A DNA stretch of 64,000 bases from Ophiocordyceps camponoti-saundersi (nom. inval.) (taxonomy: Eukaryota; Ascomycota; Sordariomycetes; Hypocreales; Ophiocordycipitaceae): assembly GCA_003339415.1 (NCBI GenBank), contig PDHQ01000161.1, positions 1 to 64,000 of the forward strand, written 5' to 3'. Every line of letters starts with the position of its first letter. Positions within the stretch are counted from its first letter, which is position 1. The notes below the pieces were generated by a model. The model made no database searches and was not told where the DNA came from. It saw nothing but the letters and a program-made list of their open reading frames with translations. Below, piece after piece: positions 51,501 through 64,000 of the stretch. Made by a program: the position numbers and the translations under genes.

Positions 51501-54500
51501 AGGAATACCTTACCCGCAAAGATCCGTTTAGGCTTACTATACCTTATTTATTTAAATACGGCTAGCGTTACTCCCTCCTTTAATTTAATTCGATAGGTAA
51601 TTAGTTATATAAGCCGAATCTCTTTAAGAGTGGAAATAAAATAGTCCTTATAAGTAAAATATAATCTTATAACCCTCTCTCTCTATTTTTCCGTCTTAAT
51701 ATAATCTCCTAGCGTAATAAGACTTTATTTAAACTACGCGTTAACTTCCCTAATCGGGGTATCTAATAGAGGACGAATAATTAGGTCTAAGGTAGTACCT
51801 TTATAAGATATAGGTCTTAAAGTACTTATTATTATAGTACTTACCTATCCGAGATACGATACGTAGTTAGTATCGTCCTCGTTACTTATTTTCTCCTAGT
51901 CTATCCGATATCGGGGATACTTTAGAAGGTCTATTATGTCTAGCTTATCGTGGTCGCGGACCACCTCTTCTATATTACTCTCGTTCCCTTAAGTAACCGT
52001 CTATTCGTTAACTCCGGTTTCTCTGCCGCTTATTTAAGACCTACTACCTTATATACTTTCTTCTATATAGACTCGGGTAGTACTATTTTCACCTGCTTGC
52101 TAATAGATACTACTAGCTTTCGCTAGATCTAGGGCTATAATACTTTATCTGCTTTCTTCTGCACCGTTTTTAGCTGCCCCGCCGTCTAGCCCTTATAGGA
52201 GATAGCTATTAGTTTTTTAAAGAGTCTTACTTTACCTAAGAGGCTAGTTATTTAGTAATAGCGGATAAAATATCCTCGACCTTTTCTAAAATAAGCCTAT
52301 TATCTTTAACGAATATAATCTTATCTTTATTATTAGTAACCGCTTTTAGATATTTAGGGGCTTACGGCGTCTTCCTATCTAGCTTAAATAAATTAGGTGC
52401 TAGGAAAATCGGAATAATCTAAGTAGTGCCTTCTAAGCTAGTAATCTCTAGCTATTCCTTTACGTAATATTCTACGGCCTTAACGCGTCTTAGCTATACG
52501 CGGCTTAATAGAATATCTTAATTATCGTAGTCTCCTAGCACGTATACCTTTATATTAGCTAGGATTCCTACTATAATTACCTAAAGGTAGGTAACCTTTT
52601 TAATAATTGCGAGTTCGTCGTTCGCTATTCTAACTATACCTAGTTAAGGTAACTAGATTACGAGGAGGGCGTTATTAGCTATAAAGGCCTTATTAACTAG
52701 ATTAACTATAAAGCCTTTATCTAATATAATAATAGTATACCGATAACTTTTAACGTAGCCTTCGATATACCTTAATATTAATAGGATAGCTTTAGCTAGC
52801 GCTATAATATCTCTCTAGATTACTTAATTAAGCGTATTATAAGATAGAATATCTACTAGCGGGTTTTACGATTTGAATAGTTAGATAAGATTCGTAATAA
52901 CCTCCTTACCTTTCGGGGATTTAATCTTCTTCCGATATTATATTAGTTTATTAAGTTACGTATAAATCGATAATATAACCTAAAATAATTAAAGGATACT
53001 TAATATTACCGGGGTATTTTTTAACCTATCTCCTAGTTTAAATAGCGGAATATTATATTCTTCTATAGCTCGGATTTTCTCTAACTTATATTTTTTTTTA
53101 GCTAGCTTAGGCTTTTAAGGGTAAGTCTAAACTTTTATTTCTAGGGGTAGTAACCGAGTAGTTAGTCTTAGGATAGGCTTAGGAATAGTTAGAGTTAGTA
53201 CGTCTTTTAGAGCCGGGCCTTCCCTAGCGTTATTATTAGGTTCCGTGCTTAGTATAACTAATTAGCGATAAATTTCCTACTCTAATTTATCCCGTTATAG
53301 TTTATTTAAGTTATCTAAGTTAAATTCTACTCTAAGGCGCGGTTTAGTTACGCGGCCTTGCGTAAGTTAAGGAGTTAGCACTATCTTTTCTTTCTAATAA
53401 GAGGTTTAAATATTAAGTTTCTAAGCGGTATAAGTTTATCCCTATATAGAATTAATATCGGGCGTAGTAAGATTTAAAGCTTTTCTATTTAGATTTTTTA
53501 CTATAGGTAGCACTAGTAATATCTTAGTTATATATCCTATTAGTAATCGAATATTTATATCTAAACTAATAACTATTAAATTCTTTACTAATAGCTTAGG
53601 GCTAGTGCCTTAATATAGTTACTAGCGTCTCTATTCCTTTATCTCCTCCGCGTAAGTTTCCTAATAAGCTTTCCGCTACTAAAACGCTTCTCTATTAAAC
53701 GGAGCTATAGATAGATAATTATAGCCTATATAGCCCTATTCGCTATATTTAAAATATTACTATAAATCTAAGTTAGGAGGTTAGTATCTAGGTCCTATGC
53801 CTAGTAGTCTAAGGGCTTAGGGTTATTATTATAACGTATTCGAAGAATTCTATAATAAACGTCCCTAGTTCTATACTTAGGTATTAGTCTATCTAAGTAT
53901 ACCTTATATACTTAAATATCCGCTAGCGAGATAGCTTCCTAAGTTCTATAAGCACTTACTTAACTTATTTACTACTATAATATTAGATTATTTTATTAAT
54001 TTAGCTATCTTAGTTATCGTCTTTTACTACTTAGCTATTACTCTTTACGAATTTATCTCTATAGCTAGTACTCTATTAGTATCTTTCTTAATCTTTTTAG
54101 ATACTATATCGCGTAAGTTATATATAGTAAGTTAAATATTAAACTACGTTAAGCTTACCGTCGCTATCGATAATTTCTACTTACTATTAATATAAAGACG
54201 CTTAATAATAGCCCGCTTATATTATTTATCTTTCTCGGCGTTTTTAGTTATCTAATTTAAAAAGTTAGTAAGTAGAATCCGTCGAGTTTCCGATTTTACT
54301 TAGGTATAAAGAGCCTCCGCTTATTTCGTATAATTAGCTAATAATTCTCCTTTCTTACGACCGAACTTATACGCCTCTATAATAAGGGTGCTCTCTATAA
54401 CTAGGTCTACCTCCTTAAACTTATTTATAAATAGAGTTACTAACTTAGACTAGGTGCGATCTTCGTTATCTAACTTATTATACTAGTCGGTAGCCTTATT

Positions 54501-55389
54501 ACGAAGACCCGAAAAGAAGATCTCCCTAACGATAATATTATACGTCTTTTCTTAGATACCTAATAGTGCTATATTAATATTATATTAGTCGAGGTACCTT
54601 TTAGCTAAAATATCTTTCGGGTATCTAGTAAATAGCTTAAGCCCTATTAGTAAAGTTAACGCTATTATAACGTAACGCTTACCCTCTAGTCTAGTAATAC
54701 TCCCTTATATTAGTGCTAGGTATATAATTATTAAACTAATCTAACTTACTAGGGGAAGGGGATAAAGTAGACGATATAGTAAACTTTCTAATAAACTAAG
54801 TAAACTTTATAATAAACCTATATCTATATCCGATATTATTTTCTAATTTTCTACCTTAGGGCACTTTTTAAGTATACTTTAATAACTTACCTTTACCTAT
54901 AATACTTATAATTACTAAATATCTAGCGGAACCGAGTTTTCTTTTATTAGGTATATCCGTTTCTTCGAATTAAAAGACTTTTAGCGTTAATCTATTTAGG
55001 AAGATTATACGCCCCTAATCCTTTTTACTTACTTATCCTAACGTTCTTCTTATCTTAACTACCTTCGGCGATAATAAAGAAGGAAAAAAAGGAAGACTAT
55101 CCGCACTTACGGGGTTTTCTTATATTCTCTCGTCCTCTTTCCCCCCTTATTCTTACTTATATAGTCCTTCCTACTTTACTTACTATAAGGCCGCTCTTCT
55201 AGCAATAATAAGTAGCTATAGCTAGACCTACTCTAGGTAGCTCCCGCTTAACCTAATTAAAACTCGCTTCGCTTCCTAATTTAGCAATCTGCCGAAATCC
55301 TTAAATACTTAGCTATCGTTACTAGATAATACCGTCGTATTAATTTTATAGCTCGTATAGTAACGCGCTAAATCCTAGTCTTATTACTA
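48600..55389 (-). pseudogene. gag-pol remnant of element B
   Basis: A minus-strand polyprotein in Ty3/Gypsy order. RT is recognised from R-I-V-Y-D-Y-R-D-I-N (51,363-51,402) and F-V-Y-I-D-D (51,021-51,043), integrase from Y-S-D-N-G-R-Y-F (49,373-49,402). Gag and protease lie toward 55 kb but no knuckle or active site was placed. Stops from mutated Gln/Trp interrupt every domain. Limits approximate. Confidence 0.8.
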
Positions 55390-55587
55390 TAAAATTCCTC
55401 GATCGGTCTTAAATTATAAGATTAGATTAGATCGTATAGGGTTATATGTTAGGGTATTAGTAATCGTGATCCCTTTTATATTAGTTTAATAGTAAGTCTA
55501 ATAATAATAATAATTCCTCTAAGTCCCCTTTTCCTCTCCCCCTATCCCTTGTCCCCTTATGCCTTATCCTCTAACGCCTGCCTAACA
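55390..55587 (-). repeat. LTR of element B (5' in coding sense)
   Basis: 198 bp, retaining the CA end and flanked by CTTAC. Confidence 0.95.
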
Positions 55588-57235
55588 CTTACTTACGAAT
55601 TTACTAAATAAGATCCTAATATTAACGGAGTTTTTATAATCTTTTCCGAAATATATAATATAATCTTTAATATCTTAAAATATAATTTAGATAATAAAAC
55701 TAATTTATTTAAATTATCTAAAGCTTAAAAAAATAAGTAATTAGCTAATAACTTATATTATCTTATTTCGGATCCTAAAAAATATAAAATAAAACCTTTT
55801 AATATTATTAAAAACCTCCTTTTTAAAAACTTTCTTATTATTAAAGCTATTTTTTAAATAATTAATTTTCTTTTAGAATAGGTTTTCTATTTTTCCTATA
55901 TAAAGATTTTAGTATTTAGTAAAAATAAACTATTTAATACTATAAAAATATATATTAATATTAAAGTAAATAAATCCCTTATTAGAAAAAACTTATTTAA
56001 TAAATTTAATAATATTAATTATAATCTAATAATAATTTATAGCTTAAATAATATTAGATTAGCTTTAACTTATAGTTAAGCTACCTTTATTTTATATATT
56101 ATTAGTAAAATTAATAGTAAGTTTTATATTAATAAGTTTAAAGCTAGCGCTTAAGTTATTAAGTATTTTTTTATTAGAGTTTTATTAAGATAAGGATTCT
56201 TAATCCCTTATAAAATCGATATTCTTAACTTTTAATAAGAGCTTTAAATTTAACTTTATAAAGGAATATATATCGAATACTATTTTACTTATAAAAAACT
56301 AGCTATTCGTAGATATATAATAGCTACTTTAGTAATAATAATCTTTTTTCTTTTAATAAGTACGATTTTAATATTAATTAAAGATCCTCCTAAGAATTAT
56401 AACCTTATCTTTTTCCCTAATTCTTATTTCTTCTTAGGTTTAATTATTCGTAATTACTTTTATTTTACTATCTTTAACTTAAGTAATAAACTAATTTTTT
56501 TTAAATAAAAAGAAAAAGTTAATATTATATTAGATCTTAATAATTAATTTTCTTTTATAATCCCTTAATAAATTACTAAGAAAAACTCCTTAGATAACCT
56601 TAATAAATATATAATACTAAATTCTCTTTTAGACTAAATAATATTATCTAATAAAACTAATACTAACTTACCTCTTATTAATATCTTAGATTTAAGTTAA
56701 CTTTATTAGTTAGGTATTTTTAAGATACTTAATATCCTAAAAATCGAAAAAGAATACGGTATTAAAATCTATATATTAGATTCTTAGTTATCTAGAAAAG
56801 TAAAATAACTTTACGATTCCCTTCTAAAACTCTAGGAAGATATTAGACTAATTAATCTACCCCCTAAGCGGTATCTAAAAATCCCCCTTATCGATAATTA
56901 ATATAAGAAGAAACTTAGTTTATATCCCTATCTATTAAATAAACCTAATTAGGATTTCCTTAATAAAAAGTATAATAATATATATTTATAAGGTAAAATA
57001 AAATAGGCGCTTAAAGCTTTACTTTTTATTAGCTTATATTTTATTATTTAAAGAAAAGGTAAACTATATATTATTAATAACTTATAAGCTTTAAATAATA
57101 TAGCTATTCCCGATATATATTTAATACCTCTTTTTTAAGATATAATCTATAAATTAGCAACCTTTCACGAAAATAGGATAGGACCTATTACTTAACCTTT
57201 CGCTCTTTACTATATATTTATTACCGAGAAGAAGT
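55588..57235 (+). pseudogene. C2, part 3: 5' pol with RT entry block
   Basis: Inverted match to C1 from about 30,400 down to 26,880, without the 1.9-kb insertion. One plus-strand frame runs through with only RIP-type stops. At 57,055-57,114 it reads K-G-K-L-Y-I-I-N-N-L … A-L-N-N-I-A-I-P-D, the Gypsy RT block GKLRIVHDLQxLNxVTIxD with R/V/H/D changes expected from RIP. The copy ends at about 57,235 at element F; the rest of pol, the 3' region and the 3' LTR are missing. Confidence 0.75.
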
Positions 57236-57899
57236 TAATAGCGCCCGCGGCGGCTTCGGCCGGGGCCTAAGGGGCAGGTAACGCGCCTATAGTTATAGAT
57301 AGGGGTGCGCGGGGATTAAGATAGTCCCTATAGCACCCCTAATCCGGCTAAGGATAATATAATAATAGCGTCGGAATAGGAGGAGAAGCGGAGTAGGTAT
57401 AAGACCTTTATAACGGCGATATAAAGGAAGCTTATAATAAACTAGCCGCGGTAATACTTACCGCGGCATTCTCTAACGCTTAAAATATCGTAGTAGCTCT
57501 TAAAGCTAAACTCCGTAAGAAATTCGTAACCCCCCTAAACTAGAATATTACCTAACTTTTACCTAAAATTATTAAGTTAATTAAGAAGATAATTACTTAA
57601 GCTATATAAAAGGTATTTTTATAAACTATTAGCCTTAATATTAGTCTAACTTAGCTATTATAAACTTCTATAGCTATTACTAATAATATAATAATTAAAC
57701 TTATCCTTAGTTACTCCGATAGAGAAATTACTATATTTATAAAAGATATTATAATTAATATAGATACCTTATAGCTAACCTTATAAGAGATTATATAAGC
57801 TATAAATATAGCTTTAAAATACGAAGCTATATTAGCTATAAGATAACTCCTTAATAGAGATATAGTAATTATATTCTATCTAAAATATAAAAAATAAGT

Positions 57900-58560
57900 A
57901 AGCTTAGTTAAGTAAATCCCTATTATCTTCGGTAAGGGGGCGGTTTATAGCTAGAAAACTTTCTCTATTATAGCGAAGGGAGTATAAGTAGGGGCCGCTT
58001 ATAGCGACTAAGATATACTCTTATAGTAAATTAAGAAATATAATAAGATTAATATTACCTAAGTTTAAGCGCTCTAGCCTTATAGCGAAGAAGCTACGCG
58101 CACTTATATTATCTTAAAAATTATTAATATAACGGACGCTAATAAACTTATATAAAATAGCCTAGTTATAAATATAGAAATCTCCTATATAGAAGTTTAT
58201 AATAACGCGGTGCGACCTTAATAATACTACTAATATTACTAATATAAGTATATAGCGAAATATTACTAAAAGTAGCTATATTACGAAATATATATAGCTA
58301 TAGCGTATTTAGAAAAGGAGAGCGTATATTTAGCCCTCGCTAAAACTAGCACTAAGAACTATATTTTTTATAAGGGAAACTACGCCTTATAATCCTAAAA
58401 TTACCTTACTATAAAAATATATTAAGATTAAATATATAATAACTATATATACTAACCTTATAAGTTTTAAGATTACTCTTAGCTAACTTAATCCTAAACT
58501 AATAATAGCTTTACTAAAATCTAGTCTTAGAAGCAGTTACGCGCGGCCTCTATATAATCG
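57900..58560 (+). pseudogene. ORF1 (gag-like) remnant of LINE F
   Basis: The frame around 58,200-58,260 reads …C(Y)-Y-Q-C(Y)…Y-I-A-K-Y-Y…, and 58,365-58,400 reads Y-K-G-N-Y-A-L…S-Y-N-Y. Both resemble the CCHC knuckles of Tad-type ORF1 ('CYNCQ…GHIAKxC' and 'CKGNHAxWSxxC') with Cys/His codons mutated to Tyr. Nucleic-acid chaperone role in the family; broken here. Confidence 0.65.
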
Positions 58561-58759
58561 TAAGCTATACTCCGCTTTAATATAAACGATAAGCCCGCCC
58601 CGGCACCGAAAAGGGGCTAAGGCGAGAGTAGCGCTACCCCCGGATCCTATAGCGGACGGGGTAGCGGCAGAGCTTAGGGAACCTATCCTCCCCCTCCTAC
58701 CCCTTCCCCCTTTATTATACCCTCCTCCGCCCCCTCCCCTACCCCTTTTTCCGCCTTTT

Positions 58760-61700
58760 TCTTTACCTTAATATAATCGTAAACCTTTACCTCCCTTATT
58801 TCTAATAAAGATTAAAACCTTTTTTTAAAATATATAAAAGCGTAACTACCTTATCTATATTATATTTTATAGCTCTATTAGCTATAATCTTATTTATTTA
58901 TAAGAATTATAATATAACTAATTTAGACGCCCTCCGCTTCCTAATATCTTACTATATAAACTTATAAACTCTAGTAATTAAGCGATTCTTTATATTTATA
59001 AATAACTAAACTTTTCCTTTTAGATACTTTTTATAATACTTAATATAGCTTCTATTTTTTTCTATACTATACTTTTATTATAAATTATATCTATCTACTT
59101 ACCCTTATTAGTAATCTAATCTAGCCCCCTCTTATAATATAATTTTCTTTACCCTAACCTAACCCTAATAGCTACCTTTTTATATAGCGATTTTAACCTT
59201 TACTATCCCTTATAAGATTATTACGAAAAGTCCTCCCTTAAAGTAGCTAATTTCCTTAATCTTATAACTAGCCTCTATCTTAAACTTATTACGCCTCTAA
59301 GTAAGGTTACTTAGGAAATATATAATAAACGAACTAATATTATTAACTTAGCCTAAGCTATATTAAACTGCCGGGCGATATATTAAGGAAATAACCTTAA
59401 CCTTATTAGCTCCGACTATATTCCGTAAATTATCTACGTAAATACTAACCTCCGCCTTAATATTATATTAACTAAAATCTAGCGCTTTTTTTACCTAAAT
59501 ATACTTATAGCTAAGGTATAAAACTAACTTAAGCCTAAACTATATTATATTTTTATATTTAAAAACTTAAAAAAAGTAGTTACTTTATTATATAAATAGC
59601 TAGAAATAATAATAGAAATTACGGTGCTATTACGCGTCTATATATACCTTATAATATAAAACTAATAAAATTAAGTAATAGCGGCTATTATAGCGGCCGC
59701 TAAGCGAGCCCGAAAATATTAGAAAGCTAACTTTACTAACTTTTACTAATAAAACTATTAAGAAATAATAAAGGTATAGAAATCCGTAATCGGCGCGGCC
59801 CGCTATAAAGCTTAGCGTAATTTCCTTAATAATATCTTAATAAACTTAATAATACTTTAAATAATAAAATATTAAGCCTAGCTTTAAAGCTAGGCTTTAC
59901 TAAAGCTTATATATATACTAACGCTATAAAAAAGCCCCGACTTAAACTTAGTATTTATATTCTTAGATAAAGCGATCTTACTTAGCTAGTAATTTTTCCT
60001 TACTTTTACCGCCTTAGCCCCTCCTCTTACCTTAAACGAACCTTTCCCTCCTTTCTATATTAAATATTCGATTATTACCGATAACGTTTACTTTACCTTT
60101 TCCTTAATCGCCTTATAAAAATCCGCTAGCTTTAATAAGATTTTAGTTAAGTTCTTAAAAAGATACGAACCCCCCCTTATTTAAATCTTCTAAAAGATTT
60201 TCTAAAGCTATATTAATAATAGCTATTTTTTATTACGATTTAAAGCCTCTAATATTATAATTATCCGTAAAATAAGTAAACTACTAGCTATATACTATAC
60301 CCTAAGTAAGTATAGGCCGATTTTACTTCTTAATATAATAAGAAAAGTCTTAGAAATAATTATTACTAAGAAAATAGCGTTCGTAGCGGAAGTAGCTAAT
60401 ATCCTCCTAAATAGCTAAATAAGTAATAAGCTATAACGCTTTACTAATACTATAATCCTTATACTTACTAAAATTATTAAAACTATCTAAAACTAAGGCA
60501 GCACCGCCTCGCTCCTCTTATTAAACTTTACCGGAGCCTTTAACTATATTTCTTATAATAAGCTAATAGTTATTCTTAACTACCTAAGCTTTCTCGAATA
60601 AGTTATAGCGTTTATTTATTCTTATCTTATTATTAAAACCTTATAGCTTAAGTTTAACTATAAGCTTAGTAATACTTTCTTAATTTAGTAAGAGGTCCCC
60701 TAAAGGTCCCTTATATTACTAGTCCTTTTCCTATTATATATATCCTTACTATACTAATATCTAAACTTAATAATTAAACTATTTATAGTAAGCTTTACTA
60801 ATAATACTAATATACTTAGTATTAGATATAATAGGGCTTAAGTACTCTTCTAACTTAAGCGGGCGTAGCGAATTTATAAATAATAAGCCCTTAAGTATAA
60901 AATAACCTTTTAGCTAGCTAAAAGTAAGTTAATATATTTTACGAAAGCTAGGAAAGCGGATATAACCTAGCTTTAGCTTAGTATAAAGATAATATAGCTT
61001 ACGTAAAAGGTAAGATTTTTAGGGGTTTAGCTATATTATAAACTCTAATAAAAATCCTACTTTTTAAAACTCGCTACTAAACTTAAGCGCTAATACTTAG
61101 CCCTTACTAAGATTACTATATTAATATAAGGTTATACCTTATTAAAAGTTAAAAAGGTATATATTAAAGCTATTAGATTAGCGATTATATTCGGTATATC
61201 TTAGTTTACCCTACTTATATAACTAAAAAGGAAACTATATAACCTTATTATAAAGGCGCTAGCTATAGAATAGTTTAAATACTTAAAAATTATTATTAAA
61301 GCTTATAAAGCTACCCCTCTTTATTATATTAAAATAAAGGCTTTCGTCCCCCCCCTTAACTTATACCTTACTTACTAGATAGCTCGCACTTATTACTACT
61401 TTTAATATATAAGTATAGTAAACCTTATCCGCACCGCGGTAAAAAAAGCCGTTAAGTAAGTTAGATATAAGCGTAGGGGGCGCTCCTATTAATAGAGATA
61501 TTAAGTATTATAGGACTTAGAGGAATTTTATAAGATATAAACTAAACCCGAATTAGAGGCTAGACGTACGTAATATAACTTTAATATTAGATTTTAAGAA
61601 GAGTAGCTCCTTTAATAATATTCCTAAGAAAGTAAGCTTAAAAAGTACGGGTAGTCTTATAGCTACCTTATTAATAAACCGCTATAGCTTAAGGCTAGGA

Positions 61701-61900
61701 CCGCTTTACGTATTTATAAGGGACTTCCTAAGTTTATTAATATAGTATTTATATAACTTCGAATTAGATATATTAAACTTAATTCTTTTCTTTAAGCTTA
61801 TAAGGTCCTTAGGGTAGTTTCGAGGTAGTGCCCTTATAATAGCGGGGATAAGATAATACTATATATCTTTCTTAACTATACCTTTACTTATAAAAATAAG
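58760..61900 (+). pseudogene. ORF2 (endonuclease-RT) remnant of LINE F
   Basis: Apurinic-type endonuclease followed by reverse transcriptase. Recognised: S-D-Y-I-P at 59,411-59,425 (the SDHxP end of the nuclease), Y-R-P-I at 60,311-60,322, and F-T-N-N at 60,794-60,805, 161 codons downstream in frame. Target-primed reverse transcription is the family mechanism. Both catalytic Asp codons have become Asn and many Gln codons are stops. RNase H may lie near 61,200-61,900 but was not identified. Confidence 0.72.
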
Positions 61901-63412
61901 CTATTTCTTAATACTAACTAGTAACTAATATAAGATTAGTATAACCTTATTAAAGCGCTTAATAACCTTTAATCCGTAGCTAAACTTATACGCTAATTTC
62001 TTTCGCTTAAATAATTACGCTAATTTAACCTTATAATATTACTTTACGAAAATAAAATAAATAAGGGAGACGGGGCCTTTAGCCTTATAATAGATATATA
62101 AAAGCTACTTTATAGCGATAATTTTATTATTTATCTTATTAGCCGCTTACTTAGCCCTAAAGCTAAACTATCTTAACTATATATAAGGTATTAACTTAAC
62201 CGCACGAAGCGTAAGATTAACTACGCTTACTATAGCCGCGGCCTCGGCCGCGGCCTTAACCTTAACTATAACTATAAATATAAACTAAAGCTATTTATTT
62301 CTCTTTTACTACTAGCTTCTCTTTTTTACTAGACGCGGTATAGTTACTAACCGGCATTATATAGTTTTTATTACTAGATATATTATTAACCGGACTATCT
62401 TAAATAAGACTAGAGATCTCCTTATAAGGAGGCGGCGCAGTCTTGGTATAAGTACTAGTAATATCCTCCCTAGCGGCGGGGGTAACCTTAACGCTTAAGG
62501 TAGGAGTAATCTTAAGCTTGCTAAGCTTATTATCGGTTAGGCATCCTTCCTAAGCCGAATAGGTAGCTAGAGTCGTATTATAAACTTCTCGAGGTAGAGA
62601 TACTAATAGATTAGACTTAGAATATATATACTATATTAACTTAAATAATAAGGTTTAGGTAACTTATCCGGATTATATAGCGTATAAGAATATTATATCT
62701 ACCGCACGATATACTCCGGCTAATAGAGTTATAAAAGATTAAATAATAACTTTACTTATAACCTATCTCTCTCTTTAAGAGTATAGAAAAGTAAATATAT
62801 TATATATACGTTCCTCCTCCTACTAACTACCTCCTTATCCTCCTCCTATATTAATTTCGTATATTATATTAATATTATATTAATCTCGGATTAGTATTAT
62901 CTTAAATTCGACTCCTTTTTATATATATCCCTAACCTCCTATTTTATTTATATAAAGATAGTTATCTCTATAATATATACTATACGTATTTAACGCGTAT
63001 TATATTCCTAAGTAGCTAATAATATATATATTTTAATATTAGTAGCTTTTCTTTTTATAGTTAAGAATATATATTTATTAAGTAAGTAGTTTAGGTATAA
63101 TTAAGTTCTTTTAGTAGCTCTTATAAATTAAATTATTTCTTTATTTTTAAGGATTTATATAGTTTAGGATTAGTAAATACCTTTACTTTACTAATTTATA
63201 AATAAACTTAGGTTAATATCGTACTAATATCTAATATATTTCTTAATAATTCTAATATAATTTCCTAAGATAGTATATATTAAGCTATATATTATATTTT
63301 CCTATTATCTATATTCCGTAAATAATAGATAAGGTCTAGGTAGTAAACTTAACGCTATATATCGTTACTAATATAAAGCTTAACGCTATATATTATTAGC
63401 CGCCGCTATAAG

Positions 63413-63452
63413 CCGGTCCTTTAGCTTAGTAGCTTCTAAGCTAAGGGACCGG
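63413..63452. other. 17-bp stem-loop in repeat G
   Basis: Arms CCGGTCCTTTAGCTTAG and CTAAGCTAAGGGACCGG pair at 16 of 17 positions around a 6-nt loop. Strong and GC-capped, unlike ordinary AT-rich background. Confidence 0.8.
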
Positions 63453-63893
63453 TAAGTAACTCCCTTAAACTTAATATAAGCTAGCTACGGGGATATTACT
63501 AAGGTATCTTATTTTAGAGACCCCCGGTAAATACTAGCTACGCGAGAGGGAATCTCCCTTATTAACCGGTAAACCCTTATAGCTAGTAAAGGTTATCTCC
63601 TTCCTATAATATTAAGTATTCCTTTACCGTAATATTTATAATTCCGCTAGGTTATTATAGTCTTTATATTACGATACCCCCGGGGCGGCGTGATTCTTAA
63701 CCTTAGGGGTACCGTAATCCCCTAATAGTATTTTCTTTCTAATCTAAGAACTAGAGAAACGAAGAATAAACGTAATATAATATATTAAATAAAAAACGCG
63801 ATACCTAGTAAATTTTCGCTAGGTTATCTATAAAAAAATAAATAAGAAAAACTAAAGTAGTTATAGAAAGGGAAGGGGAAAAAAAATTTTAAA

Positions 63894-63911
63894 GGGGGGG
63901 GGGGGAGGGGG
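63894..63911. repeat. G homopolymer tract
   Basis: Twelve G, one A, then five G. On the minus strand this is a pyrimidine tract just after TATAAATA. Copy i has a mixed C/T tract in the same place. Confidence 0.85.
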
Positions 63912-64000
63912 ATATTTATACCTAAAAGGTATATACCTCTTATATCCGTAAAAAAGGTTAGTATATATTAATATATTACTTATAGGAGGGGTAAGTATAT

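Larger units (their letters stand above)
45441..55587 (-). mobile_element. Ty3/Gypsy LTR retrotransposon B (copy of A)
   Basis: 10,147 bp with 198-bp LTRs (45,441-45,638 and 55,390-55,587) and a perfect target duplication CTTAC (45,436-45,440, 55,588-55,592). The right LTR still ends CTAACA, confirming an ancestral CA end. Minus-strand motifs: Y-R-D-I-N at 51,363-51,402, F-V-Y-I-D-D at 51,021-51,043 with the catalytic Asp pair intact, and S-D-N-G-R-Y-F at 49,373-49,402. It is less mutated than A. It inserted into C2. Confidence 0.95.
57236..62290 (+). mobile_element. Tad1-like LINE F
   Basis: About 5 kb, plus strand, GC-richer at its 5' end (57,240-57,420). ORF1 remnant: paired zinc-knuckle-like segments at about 58,200-58,420. 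ORF2 remnant: endonuclease motif S-D-(H→Y)-I-P at 59,411-59,425, RT entry K-Y-R-P-I-L-L-L-N at 60,308-60,334, and RT catalytic box F-T-N-N-T-N at 60,794-60,811, in the same frame. The last is F-A-D-D with TG-to-TA changes. Order and motifs are those of fungal Tad-clade LINEs. The 5' end abuts C2. The 3' end is set only where similarity to repeat G begins, and no TSD or tail was resolved. Confidence 0.82.
62300..64000 (-). repeat. repeat G, copy iii, inverted, cut by window end
   Basis: The reverse complement matches 5,400-6,761 and 7,375-7,460 in order, without the SINE, so it serves as the empty-site reference for SINE copy 1. Beyond the matched part (62,330-62,530, minus) the sequence keeps CpA/TpG and reads as a Lys/Thr/Ser/Pro-rich frame, possibly the first coding part of the element. 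It contains a stem-loop (63,413-63,452), TATAAATA on the minus strand (63,913-63,920) and a G tract. The true 5' end may lie beyond 64,000. Confidence 0.65.

Noticed and set aside
45441..55587. Copia-type element
   Set aside because: The integrase S-D-N-G motif is reminiscent of Copia, but reading on the minus strand RT precedes integrase, which is Ty3/Gypsy order.
55588..56560. A Starship captain (DUF3435) tyrosine recombinase
   Set aside because: A stretch near 56,350-56,450 looked faintly like that family. The same frame leads into a Gypsy RT block at 57,055-57,114, and the region is internal to an LTR element.
59151..59169. Interstitial telomere-like repeat (ACCCTAACCTAACCCTAA)
   Set aside because: Only about three imperfect units inside the ORF2 region of LINE F; most likely coincidental coding sequence.
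62200..62260. LINE F 3' hairpin CCGCGGCCTCGGCCGCGG as a terminator
   Set aside because: A GC-rich palindrome is present, but its role cannot be told. It could equally be coding sequence or an element junction.

Overview
The window is an AT-rich isochore of a filamentous ascomycete (Pezizomycotina). The decisive sign is that CpA and TpG are almost absent from nearly all of it (positions 481-600, for example, contain none), while TpA is everywhere and CpG survives. This is the footprint of repeat-induced point mutation (RIP). Almost every reading frame is broken by TAA/TAG made from CAA, CAG or TGG, so the absence of long ORFs does not mean absence of former genes. One island of about 1 kb, roughly 32,990-34,040, keeps normal base composition. 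It holds the only gene-like locus with intact codons: a two-exon, Fcf2-like pre-rRNA-processing protein of 166 residues.

The rest is a set of nested transposable elements whose borders can be read directly. C1 is a 10.2-kb Ty3/Gypsy element on the minus strand (9,935-32,778; 596-bp LTRs; TSD AATTA). It is interrupted by Gypsy element A (12,566-22,731; 196-bp LTRs), by a tRNA-derived SINE (23,461-24,061) and by a 1.9-kb insertion (27,375-29,251). C1 itself sits in an older repeat, G, whose pieces lie at 9,440-9,934 and 32,779-about 32,950. C2 is a second, inverted and truncated copy of C1 (36,992-39,199, 45,231-45,440 and 55,588-about 57,235). C2 is split by H, a plus-strand chromodomain Gypsy (39,200-45,230; 409-bp LTRs), and by B, a second copy of A (45,441-55,587; 198-bp LTRs; TSD CTTAC). 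F, a plus-strand Tad1-like LINE with recognisable zinc knuckles, endonuclease and reverse transcriptase motifs, follows at about 57,236-62,290.

Three copies of one tRNA-headed SINE family (about 600 bp, TSDs of 12-20 bp) and two of another (J) are scattered through the window. They share a short module near the 3' end with the 1.9-kb insertion in C1, which is what is expected when SINEs borrow the tail of a LINE. The left flank (1-9,930) is old, unclassified RIP-degraded repeat DNA with a palindrome cluster at 174-292. The right end (about 62,300-64,000) is an inverted copy of the G region at 5,280-7,460.

No operon, CRISPR array or rRNA is present. No transposon ORF is likely to be functional. 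The most useful content is the insertion stratigraphy, the SINE families and their tails, an unusually open plus-strand frame inside the minus-strand Gypsy elements A and B, and the lone Fcf2-like gene that escaped mutation.
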